DNA of 64,000 nt from DASRHT01 sp035293765 (GCA_035293765.1 DATGMF010000072.1:57830-121829); one strand, 5' to 3'; positions 17,106-26,307 are shown, counted from the first letter of the stretch. Notes: generated from the sequence alone by a model not told the origin. Translations and numbers: made by a program.

Positions 17106-18411
17106 TACTCTTCTCCGCGGAAGCGCGCCAGAACCACCCTCCGACCGCAGCGGCCAGGCTCAAACCAGCGCCTGCCAGTAAGGCTATAGGTGCGCCAAAG
17201 AAGTGGGCCAGTCCGCCGGTAAAGAGGTTGCCTAGCGGGATGCTGCCCGCAAAAACCAACATGTACACACTCATTATTCTACCACGCAGGTAATCAGGCG
17301 TCACCGTCTGCAAGGTTGTGTTAGACGTTGCGGAGAGCGCGATCTGAGCAAAGCCGACGCTGGCTATCAACACGAGCGACAACAGGAAGATGTGTGAGAG
17401 CGCGAAGAAGGCTTCCAGGATGCCGAAACAGATGGACGCGATCAACAATCCCGACATACTTGGTCGTTTATTTCCCCAGGCCAGCCAGAGCGCCGATATC
17501 AGTGAGCCGAAGCCGAAGGCCGAAGAGATGAAGCCGAATCCTGCCGGGCCAGAGTGCAACACATCGGTCGCAAAAAGCGGGAGCACCACATTAAAGTTGA
17601 TACCAAAGAGGGAAATGATGCCAATGACCACAATGATTAACCGGACGGCAGGAGTTCGGGCTACATAAGATAGACCCTCGCGCAAGCTCTGTAGCGTCCC
17701 CTGTCTTGATCCTCTGCTCTGACTGCTCACCCGCTTTGCTTGAGCATGCAACTGGCTTAAATTAATCAAAGCCAGACCGGTGATAACCGGAATAAAGCTG
17801 ATTGCATTCATCAGGAAGAGCGGCGCCTCGCCGAGCCATGCAATGATCAGTCCGCCAATGCCGGGGCCAACGATACGTGCCACATTGAATACTGACGAGT
17901 TCAGAGCGATAGCGTTCGGCAGATCCTCACGCCCTACCATCTCGACTACAAACGCCTGACGGGTAGGCATATCGAGCGAGTTGGTAAGCCCAAGCAAGGA
18001 AGCCAGCACCATGACATGCCAGAGCTGAACGGTGTTGGTTGCGACCAGTATCCAGAGTATGGCTGCCTGCACCATCGCGGACGATTGTGTAAAGAGCAGC
18101 ACTCTGCGCTTGGGCAGGCGATCTGCCAGGACGCCACCGAAGAGGGCGAAAAACATCACAGGCAAGAACTGGAGCGCGCCGACCAGTCCCAGTATCCAGG
18201 CGCTATGGGTCAATTGGAGCACCAGCCACGCCTGTCCGGTGGTCTGCATCCATGTTCCGATCAAGGAAATAAGCTGCCCACCCCAGAAGAGCCGGAAGTT
18301 ACGGTGGCGTAACGCAACAAACGCACGCAAAAATCCTTTTGCCTGCTGTTCCTGCTCTACAATGGCCTGCGGAACAGCCAGTTCCTGTTTTGAATTTGAA
18401 AGTGTTTGCAT
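17080..18411 (-). CDS. Major facilitator superfamily exporter (EntS/MFS_3-like)
   Basis: About 443 residues with twelve hydrophobic helices. It opens with FRLFWGGQLISLIGTWMQTTGQAWLV, the typical N-terminus of the MFS_3 (enterobactin exporter-like) group, and contains GVLADRLPKRRVLL, the loop 2-3 signature. It is predicted to export a small molecule or drug by proton antiport. The ATG at 18411 is used; a TTG three codons earlier is also possible. A MerR regulator gene lies immediately upstream on the same strand and a lipoate-ligase-like gene overlaps its end, so the three look like one operon controlled by the MerR protein. Confidence 0.87.
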   Translation of the reverse strand: MQTLSNSKQELAVPQAIVEQEQQAKGFLRAFVALRHRNFRLFWGGQLISLIGTWMQTTGQAWLVLQLTHSAWILGLVGALQFLPVMFFALFGGVLADRLPKRRVLLFTQSSAMVQAAILWILVATNTVQLWHVMVLASLLGLTNSLDMPTRQAFVVEMVGREDLPNAIALNSSVFNVARIVGPGIGGLIIAWLGEAPLFLMNAISFIPVITGLALINLSQLHAQAKRVSSQSRGSRQGTLQSLREGLSYVARTPAVRLIIVVIGIISLFGINFNVVLPLFATDVLHSGPAGFGFISSAFGFGSLISALWLAWGNKRPSMSGLLIASICFGILEAFFALSHIFLLSLVLIASVGFAQIALSATSNTTLQTVTPDYLRGRIMSVYMLVFAGSIPLGNLFTGGLAHFFGAPIALLAGAGLSLAAAVGGWFWRASAEKSIAESTFIE

Positions 18412-18481
18412 GTGGCACAAAAATCCTGTCTAGTAGAGACAATAATCAAATGTATCTATATTCAATATGAAAATTGTTATG

Positions 18482-18955
18482 TTATAAATCTTGAATGCGC
18501 AAATCTTTGCGCATCTGCTGATGTCGCTCCAGCTTACTGAGCAGGGTCGCGCGCATCTGTTCCAGCCCATCGATTTTCAGCTCGACGAGCTGCAACTGTT
18601 GATGGATAAGCTCATCGGACCGATCTAACTGGCGTAATTTGGCGGCAACCTCCGTCTCCTGCCTGAACGCCTCTTTGATCTGTCCGCGCTCATCCTCTGC
18701 ATCGAGCAGGGCGCGAATGTCGCTCAGGGTAAAGCCCAGCAGGTCACGCAGCTTTTTGATGCGTTCCAGCCGTTGCAGGTCCTCTTCAGTATAGCGGCGA
18801 TAATTGCCTTCGGTTCGGCCTGTAGGGGGGAGCAGACCGACCTCTTCATAATAGCGCAATGTTCGCTTTGTCAGACCCGTGCGAGTCGCAACCTGTTCAA
18901 TGGTATAGAATTGCTCATGAGCCTCGTTTTCTGCTTGTGATCTGTCCTTAACCAC
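18482..18955 (-). CDS. MerR family transcriptional regulator
   Basis: A 157-residue DNA-binding regulator. The N-terminal winged helix-turn-helix reads YTIEQVATRTGLTKRTLRYY, then EEVGLLPPTGRTEGNYRRY, followed by a long dimerising coiled coil. No cysteine cluster is present in the C-terminus, so it is a drug- or ligand-type rather than a metal-type MerR. It heads an operon with an MFS exporter 70 bases downstream. The operon promoter (19028-19057) has the unusually long 18 bp spacer and a dyad, suggesting autoregulation. Confidence 0.9.
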   Translation of the reverse strand: MVKDRSQAENEAHEQFYTIEQVATRTGLTKRTLRYYEEVGLLPPTGRTEGNYRRYTEEDLQRLERIKKLRDLLGFTLSDIRALLDAEDERGQIKEAFRQETEVAAKLRQLDRSDELIHQQLQLVELKIDGLEQMRATLLSKLERHQQMRKDLRIQDL

Positions 18956-19027
18956 GGCTCTGCCTCTTTCCCACGTTCTCTAAAAATAGACATCATTAAA
19001 ATGGCTTGCATTCAATCGTACAATCAT

Positions 19028-19057
19028 AGTATATCACAAGCTTAACGTTTACGTCAA
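19028..19057 (-). promoter_or_regulatory. Promoter with dyad for the merR-MFS-lplA operon
   Basis: Minus strand TTGACG (19052-19057) and TATACT (19028-19033) with 18 bases between. TTGACG-TAAA-CGTTAA forms a near-perfect dyad overlapping the -35 box and spacer, where MerR proteins usually bind. Confidence 0.6.
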
Positions 19058-19195
19058 TGTTATTGTGGGGAAGGGAAAGAGGAAGCGCTATGCAAGACAG
19101 GGTAGTGGATGAAAATATTCTATAAGATGTGATATGCTTTTTGCATGATGAAGCAGCATCTCTTTGAAAGCCAGGGTGTGCCGGAGTAATATACC

Positions 19196-19702
19196 ATGTC
19201 TGAATCCGTCTTCAAGTATTGTCCAATGTGTGCAACGGCCCTTATCGAGAAAGACATTAGTCATATGCGCCGCCCTGCCTGCCCAGCTTGTAACTTTATT
19301 CAGTTTCTTAGCCCGAAACTGGTGGTAGTGGTGGTGATCCAGTATATGGGTAAGCTCTTGCTCGGCAAGCGAAATATCGAACCTGGGAGGGGATTATGGA
19401 ATTTCTGCGGGGGATATGTAGATCTGGGCGAGACGGTCCAGGAGGCGGCCATTCGTGAGGTCAAGGAAGAAGCCAATCTTGATGTGCAATTGGAAAATCT
19501 GATCGGTATCTACAGCAGCGGTGGAGGTTCACACGTCATCATTGCTTATCAAGCAAGTATTCTCGACAACCGGATACATCATTTAACCCCACAGCATGAG
19601 GAAGTAAGCGAGCTTGCCTTCTTTGCCTGGGAAGAATTGCCAGAGTTCGCGTTTTCAGTCGATGAGGAGATAGTGCGCGATTGGAAAAAGCTCAATGGCT
19701 AG
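19196..19702 (+). CDS. NUDIX hydrolase with N-terminal zinc ribbon
   Basis: A 168-residue pyrophosphohydrolase. The N-terminus carries a four-Cys ribbon (CPMC...CPAC) like that of NudC-type NADH pyrophosphatases. The Nudix box is GGYVDLGETVQEAAIREVKE followed by EANL, with Asn where the consensus has Gly. It would cleave a nucleoside diphosphate linked to another moiety; the ribbon favours an NADH-like or ADP-ribose substrate, which is inference. It is convergent with the GNAT gene only 9 bases away. Confidence 0.88.
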   Translation: MSESVFKYCPMCATALIEKDISHMRRPACPACNFIQFLSPKLVVVVVIQYMGKLLLGKRNIEPGRGLWNFCGGYVDLGETVQEAAIREVKEEANLDVQLENLIGIYSSGGGSHVIIAYQASILDNRIHHLTPQHEEVSELAFFAWEELPEFAFSVDEEIVRDWKKLNG

Positions 19703-19711
19703 TGTATGCAC

Positions 19712-20533
19712 TCAAGAAGCCTCTGGAGGAGACCAGGAATAGGCGCTGAACAGGCAGTATTCGCGAAAGCCAAGACGGCGATACAAATTGAGTCCCATCG
19801 ACGTTGATTGCAATGTCCCGATGCGGTAGCCTTGCTTACGTGCCTCTAACAACGGAACCACTGTCAGCGCGCTTCCTATCCCTTGTCGTCGTGCTTCAGG
19901 GAGCGTTGCCACATTGTAAATGCCAGCTACTCCACCCCCTAGAAAAAGCAGTGAGGTAGCTACCGGCTCGCCGTTTAGCCTGCCAAGATAGCAATGTACA
20001 TCAGGAACTGCTTTGAAATCACGTTCGGCGGTAATATCCAGCAGGAGCGATAATATTTCTGCTGGTAGCTCAGAGCCAACCGTCATGACGCGAAGCCAGG
20101 TTTTAAGCGTTTCTCCATCGTCCACACGCTCAATGCTCAGATTTGATGGCAACGCTGATTGCTCACTCAAGGACTGTAGATCAATCGCCATTCCAGGGGC
20201 GTCATCGCGCATCCAACCGCGCTCCTGAAGATTGTTCCCCAGGTCCGTTGGATGGGTAGATGGACCGACCAACCAGGCCAGGGGAACGCGGGGAGCTGTC
20301 AGTTGTTTGAGCTTCTCCTCAAAAGTTTCCTTTGCGTTGTTAGAGGGGAAACGAGCATGCATAATGCCGTTCGCCAGGTTAAAAGGGCGTCCTGAAAAAA
20401 ACCATAGTAGTTGTGCCTCATCATGAATCTCTGCCCCTAGCATGCGGCCTAGCCGTATCCATGCTGCGTGAACATTGGCTTCCATCGCTGGCAGTAAAGA
20501 TGAAAGCGAGAAATCCTCTAAAATATCATTCAT
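19712..20533 (-). CDS. GNAT family N-acetyltransferase
   Basis: A 273-residue protein with a poorly conserved N-terminal half and a C-terminal GNAT domain. The acetyl-CoA loop is EARRQGIGSALT (Q/RxxGxG/A motif), preceded by GIYNVATLPE and followed by STSMGLNLYRRLGF. This two-part organisation is common in Gram-positive and Chloroflexota GNATs. The acceptor is unknown. An AAGGAG lies 9 bases before the ATG at 20533. It stands alone, convergent with the NUDIX gene. Confidence 0.85.
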   Translation of the reverse strand: MNDILEDFSLSSLLPAMEANVHAAWIRLGRMLGAEIHDEAQLLWFFSGRPFNLANGIMHARFPSNNAKETFEEKLKQLTAPRVPLAWLVGPSTHPTDLGNNLQERGWMRDDAPGMAIDLQSLSEQSALPSNLSIERVDDGETLKTWLRVMTVGSELPAEILSLLLDITAERDFKAVPDVHCYLGRLNGEPVATSLLFLGGGVAGIYNVATLPEARRQGIGSALTVVPLLEARKQGYRIGTLQSTSMGLNLYRRLGFREYCLFSAYSWSPPEAS

Positions 20534-20699
20534 AACGCATCGCTCCTTCCCATCTTTTGGAGTTGTCTATCGATAGGTTCTGCTCCTCTGGAGATATCAT
20601 AACTTCTTTTCCCTGACATCTGCTGTCAGTATTTTCGAAAATGTGCGGCCATAGGATGCAAGTCATGCATACACTACAGCCGCCCTTGAGTGAGGGTAC

Positions 20700-21377
20700 C
20701 TACAAACGCCTGCGCACTTCAAAGCGAAGGGTTGGTAGCCCGTGACGCTCCCAGAGCCGTTGGTAGCGCGAAAGAACCGGAGCATCGAAACCAGTCAGGT
20801 AGCGGTCGGCGTGTGTTTTCTCGAAGCGAGCATCCTGCTCTACCAGTACGAGCATTTCCAAGAAGTACTCGCGGTGATCCGTCATCACGCTTAATCGTCC
20901 GCCGGGGCACAGTGCCTGCGAGAGGACATCTAACAACGTTGGCGTGAAGATCTGTCGCTTGCGAAATTTTCGCCTGCGATTGGGATCGGGGAAATGCAGG
21001 TAGACTGCTTGCAAAGAGTTGGGCGCAAAAAGAGGGAAGAGACGACGCGCATCCGCTGCAACAAACTTGATATTCTCCAAAGCAAGCGTTGAAGCCGTGT
21101 AGGTGGCTCGCTGCAGTGGTAGATATGCAATGTCGACGCCAAGAAAATTCCGTGCCTGATTTGCCTGGGCAAGCGAGCAAAGGAATTCTCCATATCCACA
21201 GCCAACCTCCAACTCCAGAGGTTGTTGATTGGCAAACAGGGTATCGGAGGTAAGCGGAGGGATGTGCTCAATGTGATGGTAGAGGTAATGCGAAGAAAAC
21301 ATGATCAGATATCGCTCTCTTGTAGCTTGATCCAGTGATATCTGTGCTAAATGTCTGAAGACCGTTCTTCTAGGCAT
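20700..21377 (-). CDS. trmB: tRNA (guanine-N7-)-methyltransferase
   Basis: A 225-residue SAM-dependent enzyme making m7G at position 46 of tRNA. The SAM-binding motif is LELEVGCGYGEFLCSLA, followed by FLGVDIAYLPLQRA. The family signature, usually DPWPKKRHxKRR, appears as LHFPDPNRRRKFRKRQIFTP, and the downstream GGRLSVMTDHREY block fits TrmB. The ATG at 21377 is preceded by GGAGG. The W of the signature is absent but the Arg/Lys cluster is kept. Confidence 0.88.
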   Translation of the reverse strand: MPRRTVFRHLAQISLDQATRERYLIMFSSHYLYHHIEHIPPLTSDTLFANQQPLELEVGCGYGEFLCSLAQANQARNFLGVDIAYLPLQRATYTASTLALENIKFVAADARRLFPLFAPNSLQAVYLHFPDPNRRRKFRKRQIFTPTLLDVLSQALCPGGRLSVMTDHREYFLEMLVLVEQDARFEKTHADRYLTGFDAPVLSRYQRLWERHGLPTLRFEVRRRL

Positions 21378-22018
21378 CTCCGCCTCCGATCTTCAAGGGA
21401 CAAATAGCCTGCCCAATTAAGGGCAAAACAAGGCAAGGCAAAAAGCTAGAGATTTGATAGCGCATAGAGCGCTCCTTTCACAGCAACAACTGCTACGGGT
21501 AGCACTCAACCGTGATCAAAAACATCTCCGTGGCTCTCCAATCAAGAGAGCCTTTTCTTGGCAAAGATGGTCGTGGAAGCAAAAAGAAAAGACCACAGGC
21601 GAGAGCCACCCGTGGCGAGGAATAGACGAAGGCCATGTTCAAACAATAACGCTCGACGAAAAGCGCAAAGAGGCGCGAGACATGCCTCTATGATCCGAGG
21701 CTCAACTCGATTATGTTCGTCGATAAAGCCAATCTACCAGTCCACAAGGGCACTCACATTAGAGGATGCACTTGTTCACTGGCCGCACAGTGCGATGCTG
21801 CGTAGTAAGGGGCGACATATGCTTCTACTCTCTCATTCCTTTAGGATTATCGGAAGCACTATACCATACTCAAGCGGTTTCATCAACCACGGAAATACTG
21901 TGTTGCGTGGACCAGATACGAAAAACTCATCTATATATTTGCATAAAAGTGACGATTGAGAAAACCAGAAAAAGGCGGACACGAAAAATTGCTGATGTTA
22001 TCAGGAGAAAATTACTGT
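21378..22018. other. 641 bp without a recognisable gene
   Basis: Short open frames exist on the plus strand (for example 21454-21693) but show no recognisable motif, signal sequence or convincing ribosome site. Codon composition is unlike the neighbours. No repeat shared with the rest of the window was seen. It presumably holds the upstream control region of the DUF6114-like gene at 22019. Confidence 0.4.
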
Positions 22019-22477
22019 ATGTGGATATTTCATCAAAAGGAAAAACATTGTGGCAAGAGGGCTGAGCGGTCCCGCTTCTATATATGGCGTCGCACCCGTC
22101 CATTCTGGGGGGCAGTTTTGATGATGGTGGCGGGAATGCTGGTGTTGTGGGGGCCTGTTGGGATGCTGTCTTTTGCGCTGCTGCCTGGCAGTATGATCTG
22201 GGCGGGAGTGCTGGTCGGCTCTCTGCTCTCCCTTATGGGCGTGCTGCAACTGCTCGTGCCCGCCTATGCGCTGATGACAGGCGCAATAGGAATCGTCCTT
22301 TCCATCGTCTCCTTGCTGGTTGCCTTAGGCGGGATCGGCATTGGCATGCTGTTAGGCATCATCGGCGGGTCTCTCAGTGTGGCGTGGAGGGCTGGAGGGA
22401 TAGCAGCAGTGAAGGCCCCTCGCCCAGCTTTCAAGTTCTCTGGATATCGTAAACGCAGCTTTCAACAAACAATGTAA
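22019..22477 (+). CDS. DUF6114-like four-helix membrane protein
   Basis: A 152-residue polytopic protein. After a short basic N-terminus (WRRTRPFWGAVLMMVAGM) it has about four hydrophobic segments rich in Gly, including LSFALLPGSMIWAGVLVGSL and GIGIGMLLGIIGGSLSVAWR. This organisation and the RPFWGA start match the DUF6114 group of Actinobacteria and Chloroflexota, which is typically encoded beside a DUF6230 protein, as here. The ATG at 22019 is used with AGGAG 11 bases upstream. Function is unknown; the constant pairing suggests a shared envelope role. Confidence 0.68.
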   Translation: MWIFHQKEKHCGKRAERSRFYIWRRTRPFWGAVLMMVAGMLVLWGPVGMLSFALLPGSMIWAGVLVGSLLSLMGVLQLLVPAYALMTGAIGIVLSIVSLLVALGGIGIGMLLGIIGGSLSVAWRAGGIAAVKAPRPAFKFSGYRKRSFQQTM

Positions 22478-22509
22478 ATTGATCTTTTTACACACGGGAG
22501 GAATTTGTA

Positions 22510-23160
22510 ATGTGGCATGTAGATGAAGCAAGTCAAACACAACAAGATCAGGAGCCTGGGGATCAAGAAAATCAAATACAGCAGAGCCAGGAGGAAAAGC
22601 CTGAGGAGAGGGCTACTCAACCGGCGGTGGCAACGGCTCCACAGTTCGGTCAAACGAATCGACGCATCTTCTGGTCAGTATTTCTGGCGTCATTCCTGGT
22701 GTTAGCAACGATGACGGCAATGGTGGCTCAGGGAACGGTTGCAGTAGCTACCTCGCTTCCAACACCGTTCACTCTTACGGGCACTACATTTGAATTGAGC
22801 AATGTCAGCATCATACCAGGTCTCTCGCGTGCCAACAATCACATACCGGTAGCGGTGGTTCGGGCCGATGTCACGATACAGAATCCGGTTCTGAGCAAAC
22901 AATTCTCCGTCCCTTTCATTGGGACGGTAACGATCTTCTTGAAAGCCAGCAGCGCAACTCTCAAGGGATTAGTTCTGGACCAGGAAAGCCTGTTCGCGAG
23001 TCATGCACAGTTCAATAGTCTGGTGGTAAGAACTGACATTCCGCCTGGTCTTGAGGTCACGGCCTTCTCCGCAGAATTGATCAATGCCACGATTAAATCG
23101 CCGTTCCTGAGCGCCAACACGGCTCAGTTCACGAACCTGTCGGTTTTCTTCACCTTCTAA
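22510..23160 (+). CDS. DUF6230-like exported protein
   Basis: A 216-residue protein with a Gln/Glu-rich cytoplasmic N-terminus, one transmembrane or signal-anchor helix (FWSVFLASFLVLATMTAMVA) and an extracytoplasmic beta-rich part beginning TPFTLTGTTFELSNVSIIPG. The latter resembles DUF6230, whose members are sometimes annotated as cholesterol esterases without evidence. GGGAGG precedes the ATG. It follows the DUF6114-like gene by 32 bases and is closed by a strong terminator, so the two form a two-gene operon. Confidence 0.68.
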   Translation: MWHVDEASQTQQDQEPGDQENQIQQSQEEKPEERATQPAVATAPQFGQTNRRIFWSVFLASFLVLATMTAMVAQGTVAVATSLPTPFTLTGTTFELSNVSIIPGLSRANNHIPVAVVRADVTIQNPVLSKQFSVPFIGTVTIFLKASSATLKGLVLDQESLFASHAQFNSLVVRTDIPPGLEVTAFSAELINATIKSPFLSANTAQFTNLSVFFTF

Positions 23161-23169
23161 CCGGTACCA

Positions 23170-23203
23170 GGCCCTCCCCCCTTCCCAGGGGGAGGGCCTT
23201 TTT
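23170..23203 (+). terminator. Rho-independent terminator of the DUF6114/DUF6230-like operon
   Basis: GGCCCTCCCCC/GGGGGAGGGCC stem (11 bp) with a 7-base loop and five Ts immediately after. Confidence 0.92.
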
Positions 23204-23672
23204 ATTGCCACCCTCTTTCTGAATGCACTACGAGCAAGAGGAACAGAATATAACAAATGATAATAATGGACAAAATAGACTAACCAGGTGGGCTCATGTG
23301 ATAAAACCTCTGTTATTGAAGCGTGCGTGATCCACGCGACCTCGTGCTGAGTCTTATTCCTTGTGTACTGGTACAGAAGCGAAAGGGTATCGTTAGAACG
23401 TACTATTTTTAAGGGTGTTGACCATCAAAGAAGAGATAAAAGCCCAGGTATTTATCTTCTAAGCTCCACATGCTGATGAGAGGCCGCCCCCGCTTGATTT
23501 TGTTTGATGACTAAAATAGATGAAGTAATTGCTTTGTGGTATGTTCGTAGGTAAGGATGCGATATGATAAAATGAGGATAAGTCATTTTGGTACGCTTGC
23601 CTGGAATAATTGCTTGATCATAGCTCGACGTTATCATCGTGAAGCAACCTTTGATGCAAGGATGTGTGACAG
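23204..23672. other. 469 bp without a recognisable gene
   Basis: AT-richer sequence between the terminator and the HEAT-like gene. No conserved frame, RNA gene or repeat was identified. It presumably carries the promoter of the downstream gene. Confidence 0.4.
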
Positions 23673-24482
23673 ATGCACGATACTTTAGCTTCCTTGGTGG
23701 AAAGAGCCCTGGCAAATAATCCACGCCCATTGGAGTTTTATTTACGTGAGCATAGCCGTTTGTCCGGGTCTCGTGCGAATACGGAGCTGGCAAATGATGT
23801 CAGCCATCTCCTTGCCGCCTCCAGTTCCAGGAATCCAGATGGTGTGCGCACGCTCCTGGACTATTTTGTCAGTGATGACCGCAAAATGGCTGCGAGTAAC
23901 ACACCGTCTGAATTTATTGTACTCTGTGGTATCATTGCCTTTGGTACCTGTGCGGCGGCTCAACCGATCTGGCGCGAGGAAACGTATACCCTGCTAAGCC
24001 AGTATGCCAGTTGTTCTTTCTGGCGCATACGTGACGGCGTTGTTGTGGCCTACCAGCGTTTATTGATTGCCGATGCTCATGAGGTCATTCCGCGCCTCAT
24101 GGAACTGGCGACCGGCGGTAATTATCTTCAGCAAAGCGTGGCGATTGCAGCAGTAGCTGAGGCGGCCTTGCTCTACTCTCCTGAGATGTTTACCTCGGCT
24201 CTGGAACTACAGCGCATTGTGCTTGAGCGTTTGCACAGTACCCCGACTATCGACCGGAAAAGCGAGAATTTCCGGGTGTTACGGCGAACGTTGGGATATA
24301 CTCTCAGTGTCATCACCGCCGCAGCACCAGAACAGGGCTTCGCGCTCATGCGAGAGTGCGCTTCCTGGAATGATAGCGATGTCGCCTGGATCTTGAAGGA
24401 GAATTTGAAAAAGAAGCGCCTGGCAAAATTTCCCCAGGATACCGAAGCGGTCTCGAAGCTCCTGGCATCTCGTAGCTCCTGA
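23673..24482 (+). CDS. HEAT-like helical repeat protein, function unknown
   Basis: A 269-residue, apparently all-helical protein made of repeated amphipathic helix pairs. Examples are WRIRDGVVVAYQRLLIADAH and LQQSVAIAAVAEAALL, and a tail VAWILKENLKKKRLAKFPQD typical of HEAT or DNA-alkylation-repeat (AlkD-like) folds. It has no signal peptide or transmembrane helix, so it is cytosolic. AlkD catalytic residues cannot be assigned with confidence, so a DNA glycosylase role is only a possibility. It stands 150 bases upstream of an RNA methyltransferase gene on the same strand. Confidence 0.65.
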   Translation: MHDTLASLVERALANNPRPLEFYLREHSRLSGSRANTELANDVSHLLAASSSRNPDGVRTLLDYFVSDDRKMAASNTPSEFIVLCGIIAFGTCAAAQPIWREETYTLLSQYASCSFWRIRDGVVVAYQRLLIADAHEVIPRLMELATGGNYLQQSVAIAAVAEAALLYSPEMFTSALELQRIVLERLHSTPTIDRKSENFRVLRRTLGYTLSVITAAAPEQGFALMRECASWNDSDVAWILKENLKKKRLAKFPQDTEAVSKLLASRSS

Positions 24483-24628
24483 GGCGAAACCGGGGCCATA
24501 GCTCTGTACTGTGGCATCTTCTGGCGAATAACAATGAGCGCAATGCAGCGATGAATGGCTTACGTGCCGTTTGCGCTGCTGTGGCTGCTTTTCTCTTCTC
24601 GCAACAATTTAGGAAACATGATACACTA

Positions 24629-25678
24629 ATGTCGCATCTATTCTACATTATGACGATGCCAGGGTTAGAGACGCTGGCATTTAGTGAGGTTCGTGCGCGG
24701 GTGCCTGAGGCCAGGCTGGTAAAATTCGCGCGCGGCATGGCGCTTTTTGAGACAAAGGCGCCTGATGAATTGCTAGAACTGCGTACTGTTGAGGATGTGT
24801 TCTCCTGCCTGGCTCATATAAAAGGCTTGAGGCATGGGCCTGATGCGCTGCGTGTCATCCATGGCGCAACTCTCAATGCCAATATTACCGGCGCTCTTAC
24901 TCTGTGGCGTCGTGCGCATATGGGCGCTCAACCAAAAACCTGGCGTGTGGTTAGCCAGATGTCAGGAGCGCATCATTTCAGGCGCAAGGATGCGGGCCAG
25001 ACGGTGAGTGATGCGCTACGCCGTACCTTGCCGCGAGCTCTGCGCCAGGTTGAAGACCAGGCCGACCTTGAGTTCTGGCTCTGGCTCAACGACCATGAAA
25101 TGCTGCTGGGGCTACGCTTGAGCGACGCTGCCATGCGGCATCGTTTTTATAAGCGTGAGCATTTGCCCGCGTCCCTGCGCCCAACGGTCGCGTCTGCTAT
25201 GAGCTGGCTGTCGCGTCCTACTCCAGAAGATATTGTGCTAGATCCTCTGTGTGGTGCGGGCACGATTATCATCGAGCGAGCGTTGCTGGCTCCCTATGAT
25301 CGTCTGATCGGGGGAGATATTCGTGATGAAGCTGTAGCGATGGCTCGCAGAAATGCTCGCTCCGCCGAGGTAATAGCAACGTGGCGAAGCTGGGATGCCC
25401 GTTCCCTGCCTCTCGACAGGGCCAGCGTGACGCGGATCATTACCAATCTGCCCTTTGGCAAGCAGATTGGAGCGCCAGAGGAGAATGAGCGGCTCTACCC
25501 CGCCGTCATCCAGGAGTTTGAGCGGGTCCTATCTCCTGACGGTCTTATGGTCACGCTTACCAGCGAGGATCGGCTCTGGGAGAGCAATTTGCGCGATCAT
25601 GGCTGGCAGATCGTCAAAAAAGTTGTGTGTGTTGTGCTCGGTCAGCCCGCCAGCATTTTTGTCGCTGAACGAGCCTAA
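24629..25678 (+). CDS. THUMP-type SAM-dependent RNA methyltransferase (TrmN/RlmL-like)
   Basis: A 349-residue protein. The N-terminal part (FYIMTMPGLETLAFSEV) matches the ferredoxin-like/THUMP region of N2-guanine RNA methyltransferases. The C-terminal Rossmann domain has DPLCGAGTIIIERALLA (motif I region), GGDIRDEAVAMARRN, and NLPFGKQIG, the N-P-P-Y-like catalytic motif in a Leu/Phe variant. It probably methylates the exocyclic N2 of a guanosine in tRNA (position 6, TrmN type) or rRNA. The ATG at 24629 was selected because conserved sequence begins there and the upstream extension looks non-family. efp follows 29 bases later. Confidence 0.82.
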   Translation: MSHLFYIMTMPGLETLAFSEVRARVPEARLVKFARGMALFETKAPDELLELRTVEDVFSCLAHIKGLRHGPDALRVIHGATLNANITGALTLWRRAHMGAQPKTWRVVSQMSGAHHFRRKDAGQTVSDALRRTLPRALRQVEDQADLEFWLWLNDHEMLLGLRLSDAAMRHRFYKREHLPASLRPTVASAMSWLSRPTPEDIVLDPLCGAGTIIIERALLAPYDRLIGGDIRDEAVAMARRNARSAEVIATWRSWDARSLPLDRASVTRIITNLPFGKQIGAPEENERLYPAVIQEFERVLSPDGLMVTLTSEDRLWESNLRDHGWQIVKKVVCVVLGQPASIFVAERA

Positions 25679-25707
25679 TCATAGAAAAAAGAGAGGAGCA
25701 TAGTCCA

Positions 25708-26274
25708 TTGGCAAATGCAACGACTGCCGATTTTCGCAACGGCATGGTTATACGGTACAACGGTGAATTGTGGACCCTCACGGAATTTCACCATAGAAAT
25801 CCTGGAAACTGGCGTGCATTCGTGCAAGCGCGCCTGAAGAACTTAAAGACCGGGAAAGTACTCGAACAGCGTTTCCGCGCAGGAGAAGAAATCGAAGATG
25901 TACGCGTGGAGCATCAGAACTGGCAATTTCTCTACGTTGACGGCGACGATTACATCTTTATGAATACCGAGACTTACGACCAGCAACCCATCCCTAAAGA
26001 GATGCTCGGTGATACCTTGAAGTTCTTGAAGGAGCAGGATATTGTGGAGATGCTGGTCGATGGCGAAAACATCGTCGCCGTCGAAATGCCCAACTTCCTG
26101 GAATTGACCGTGGAGAGCGCCGAGCCTGGCGTGCGGGGCGATACCGCCAATAACGTCACCAAGCCCGCAACCCTGGAAACCGGCGCGGTCGTCAACGTGC
26201 CCCTGTTCGTCAATCCGGGCGATAAAATTCGTATCGACACACGCACCGGTCAGTACGTTGAGCGCGTGAAGTAG
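25708..26274 (+). CDS. efp: Elongation factor P
   Basis: A 188-residue translation factor relieving ribosome stalling at polyprolines. The three OB/KOW domains are evident: domain I with NGMVIRYNGELWTLTEF and LKNLKTGKVLEQRFRAGE, domain II with the VEMLVDGENIVAVEMP region, and domain III ending VNPGDKIRIDTRTGQYVERV. The loop that carries the modified residue reads NPGNWRAF, where E. coli has PGKGQAF, so Asn replaces the Lys34 modified by EpmA. No modifying enzyme gene is adjacent. The start is TTG at 25708 with AGAGGAG upstream. It lies close behind the RNA methyltransferase gene. Confidence 0.95.
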   Translation: MANATTADFRNGMVIRYNGELWTLTEFHHRNPGNWRAFVQARLKNLKTGKVLEQRFRAGEEIEDVRVEHQNWQFLYVDGDDYIFMNTETYDQQPIPKEMLGDTLKFLKEQDIVEMLVDGENIVAVEMPNFLELTVESAEPGVRGDTANNVTKPATLETGAVVNVPLFVNPGDKIRIDTRTGQYVERVK

Positions 26275-26307
26275 CCATCATTGTCCATTTGAAACACTTT
26301 ACGGCTT

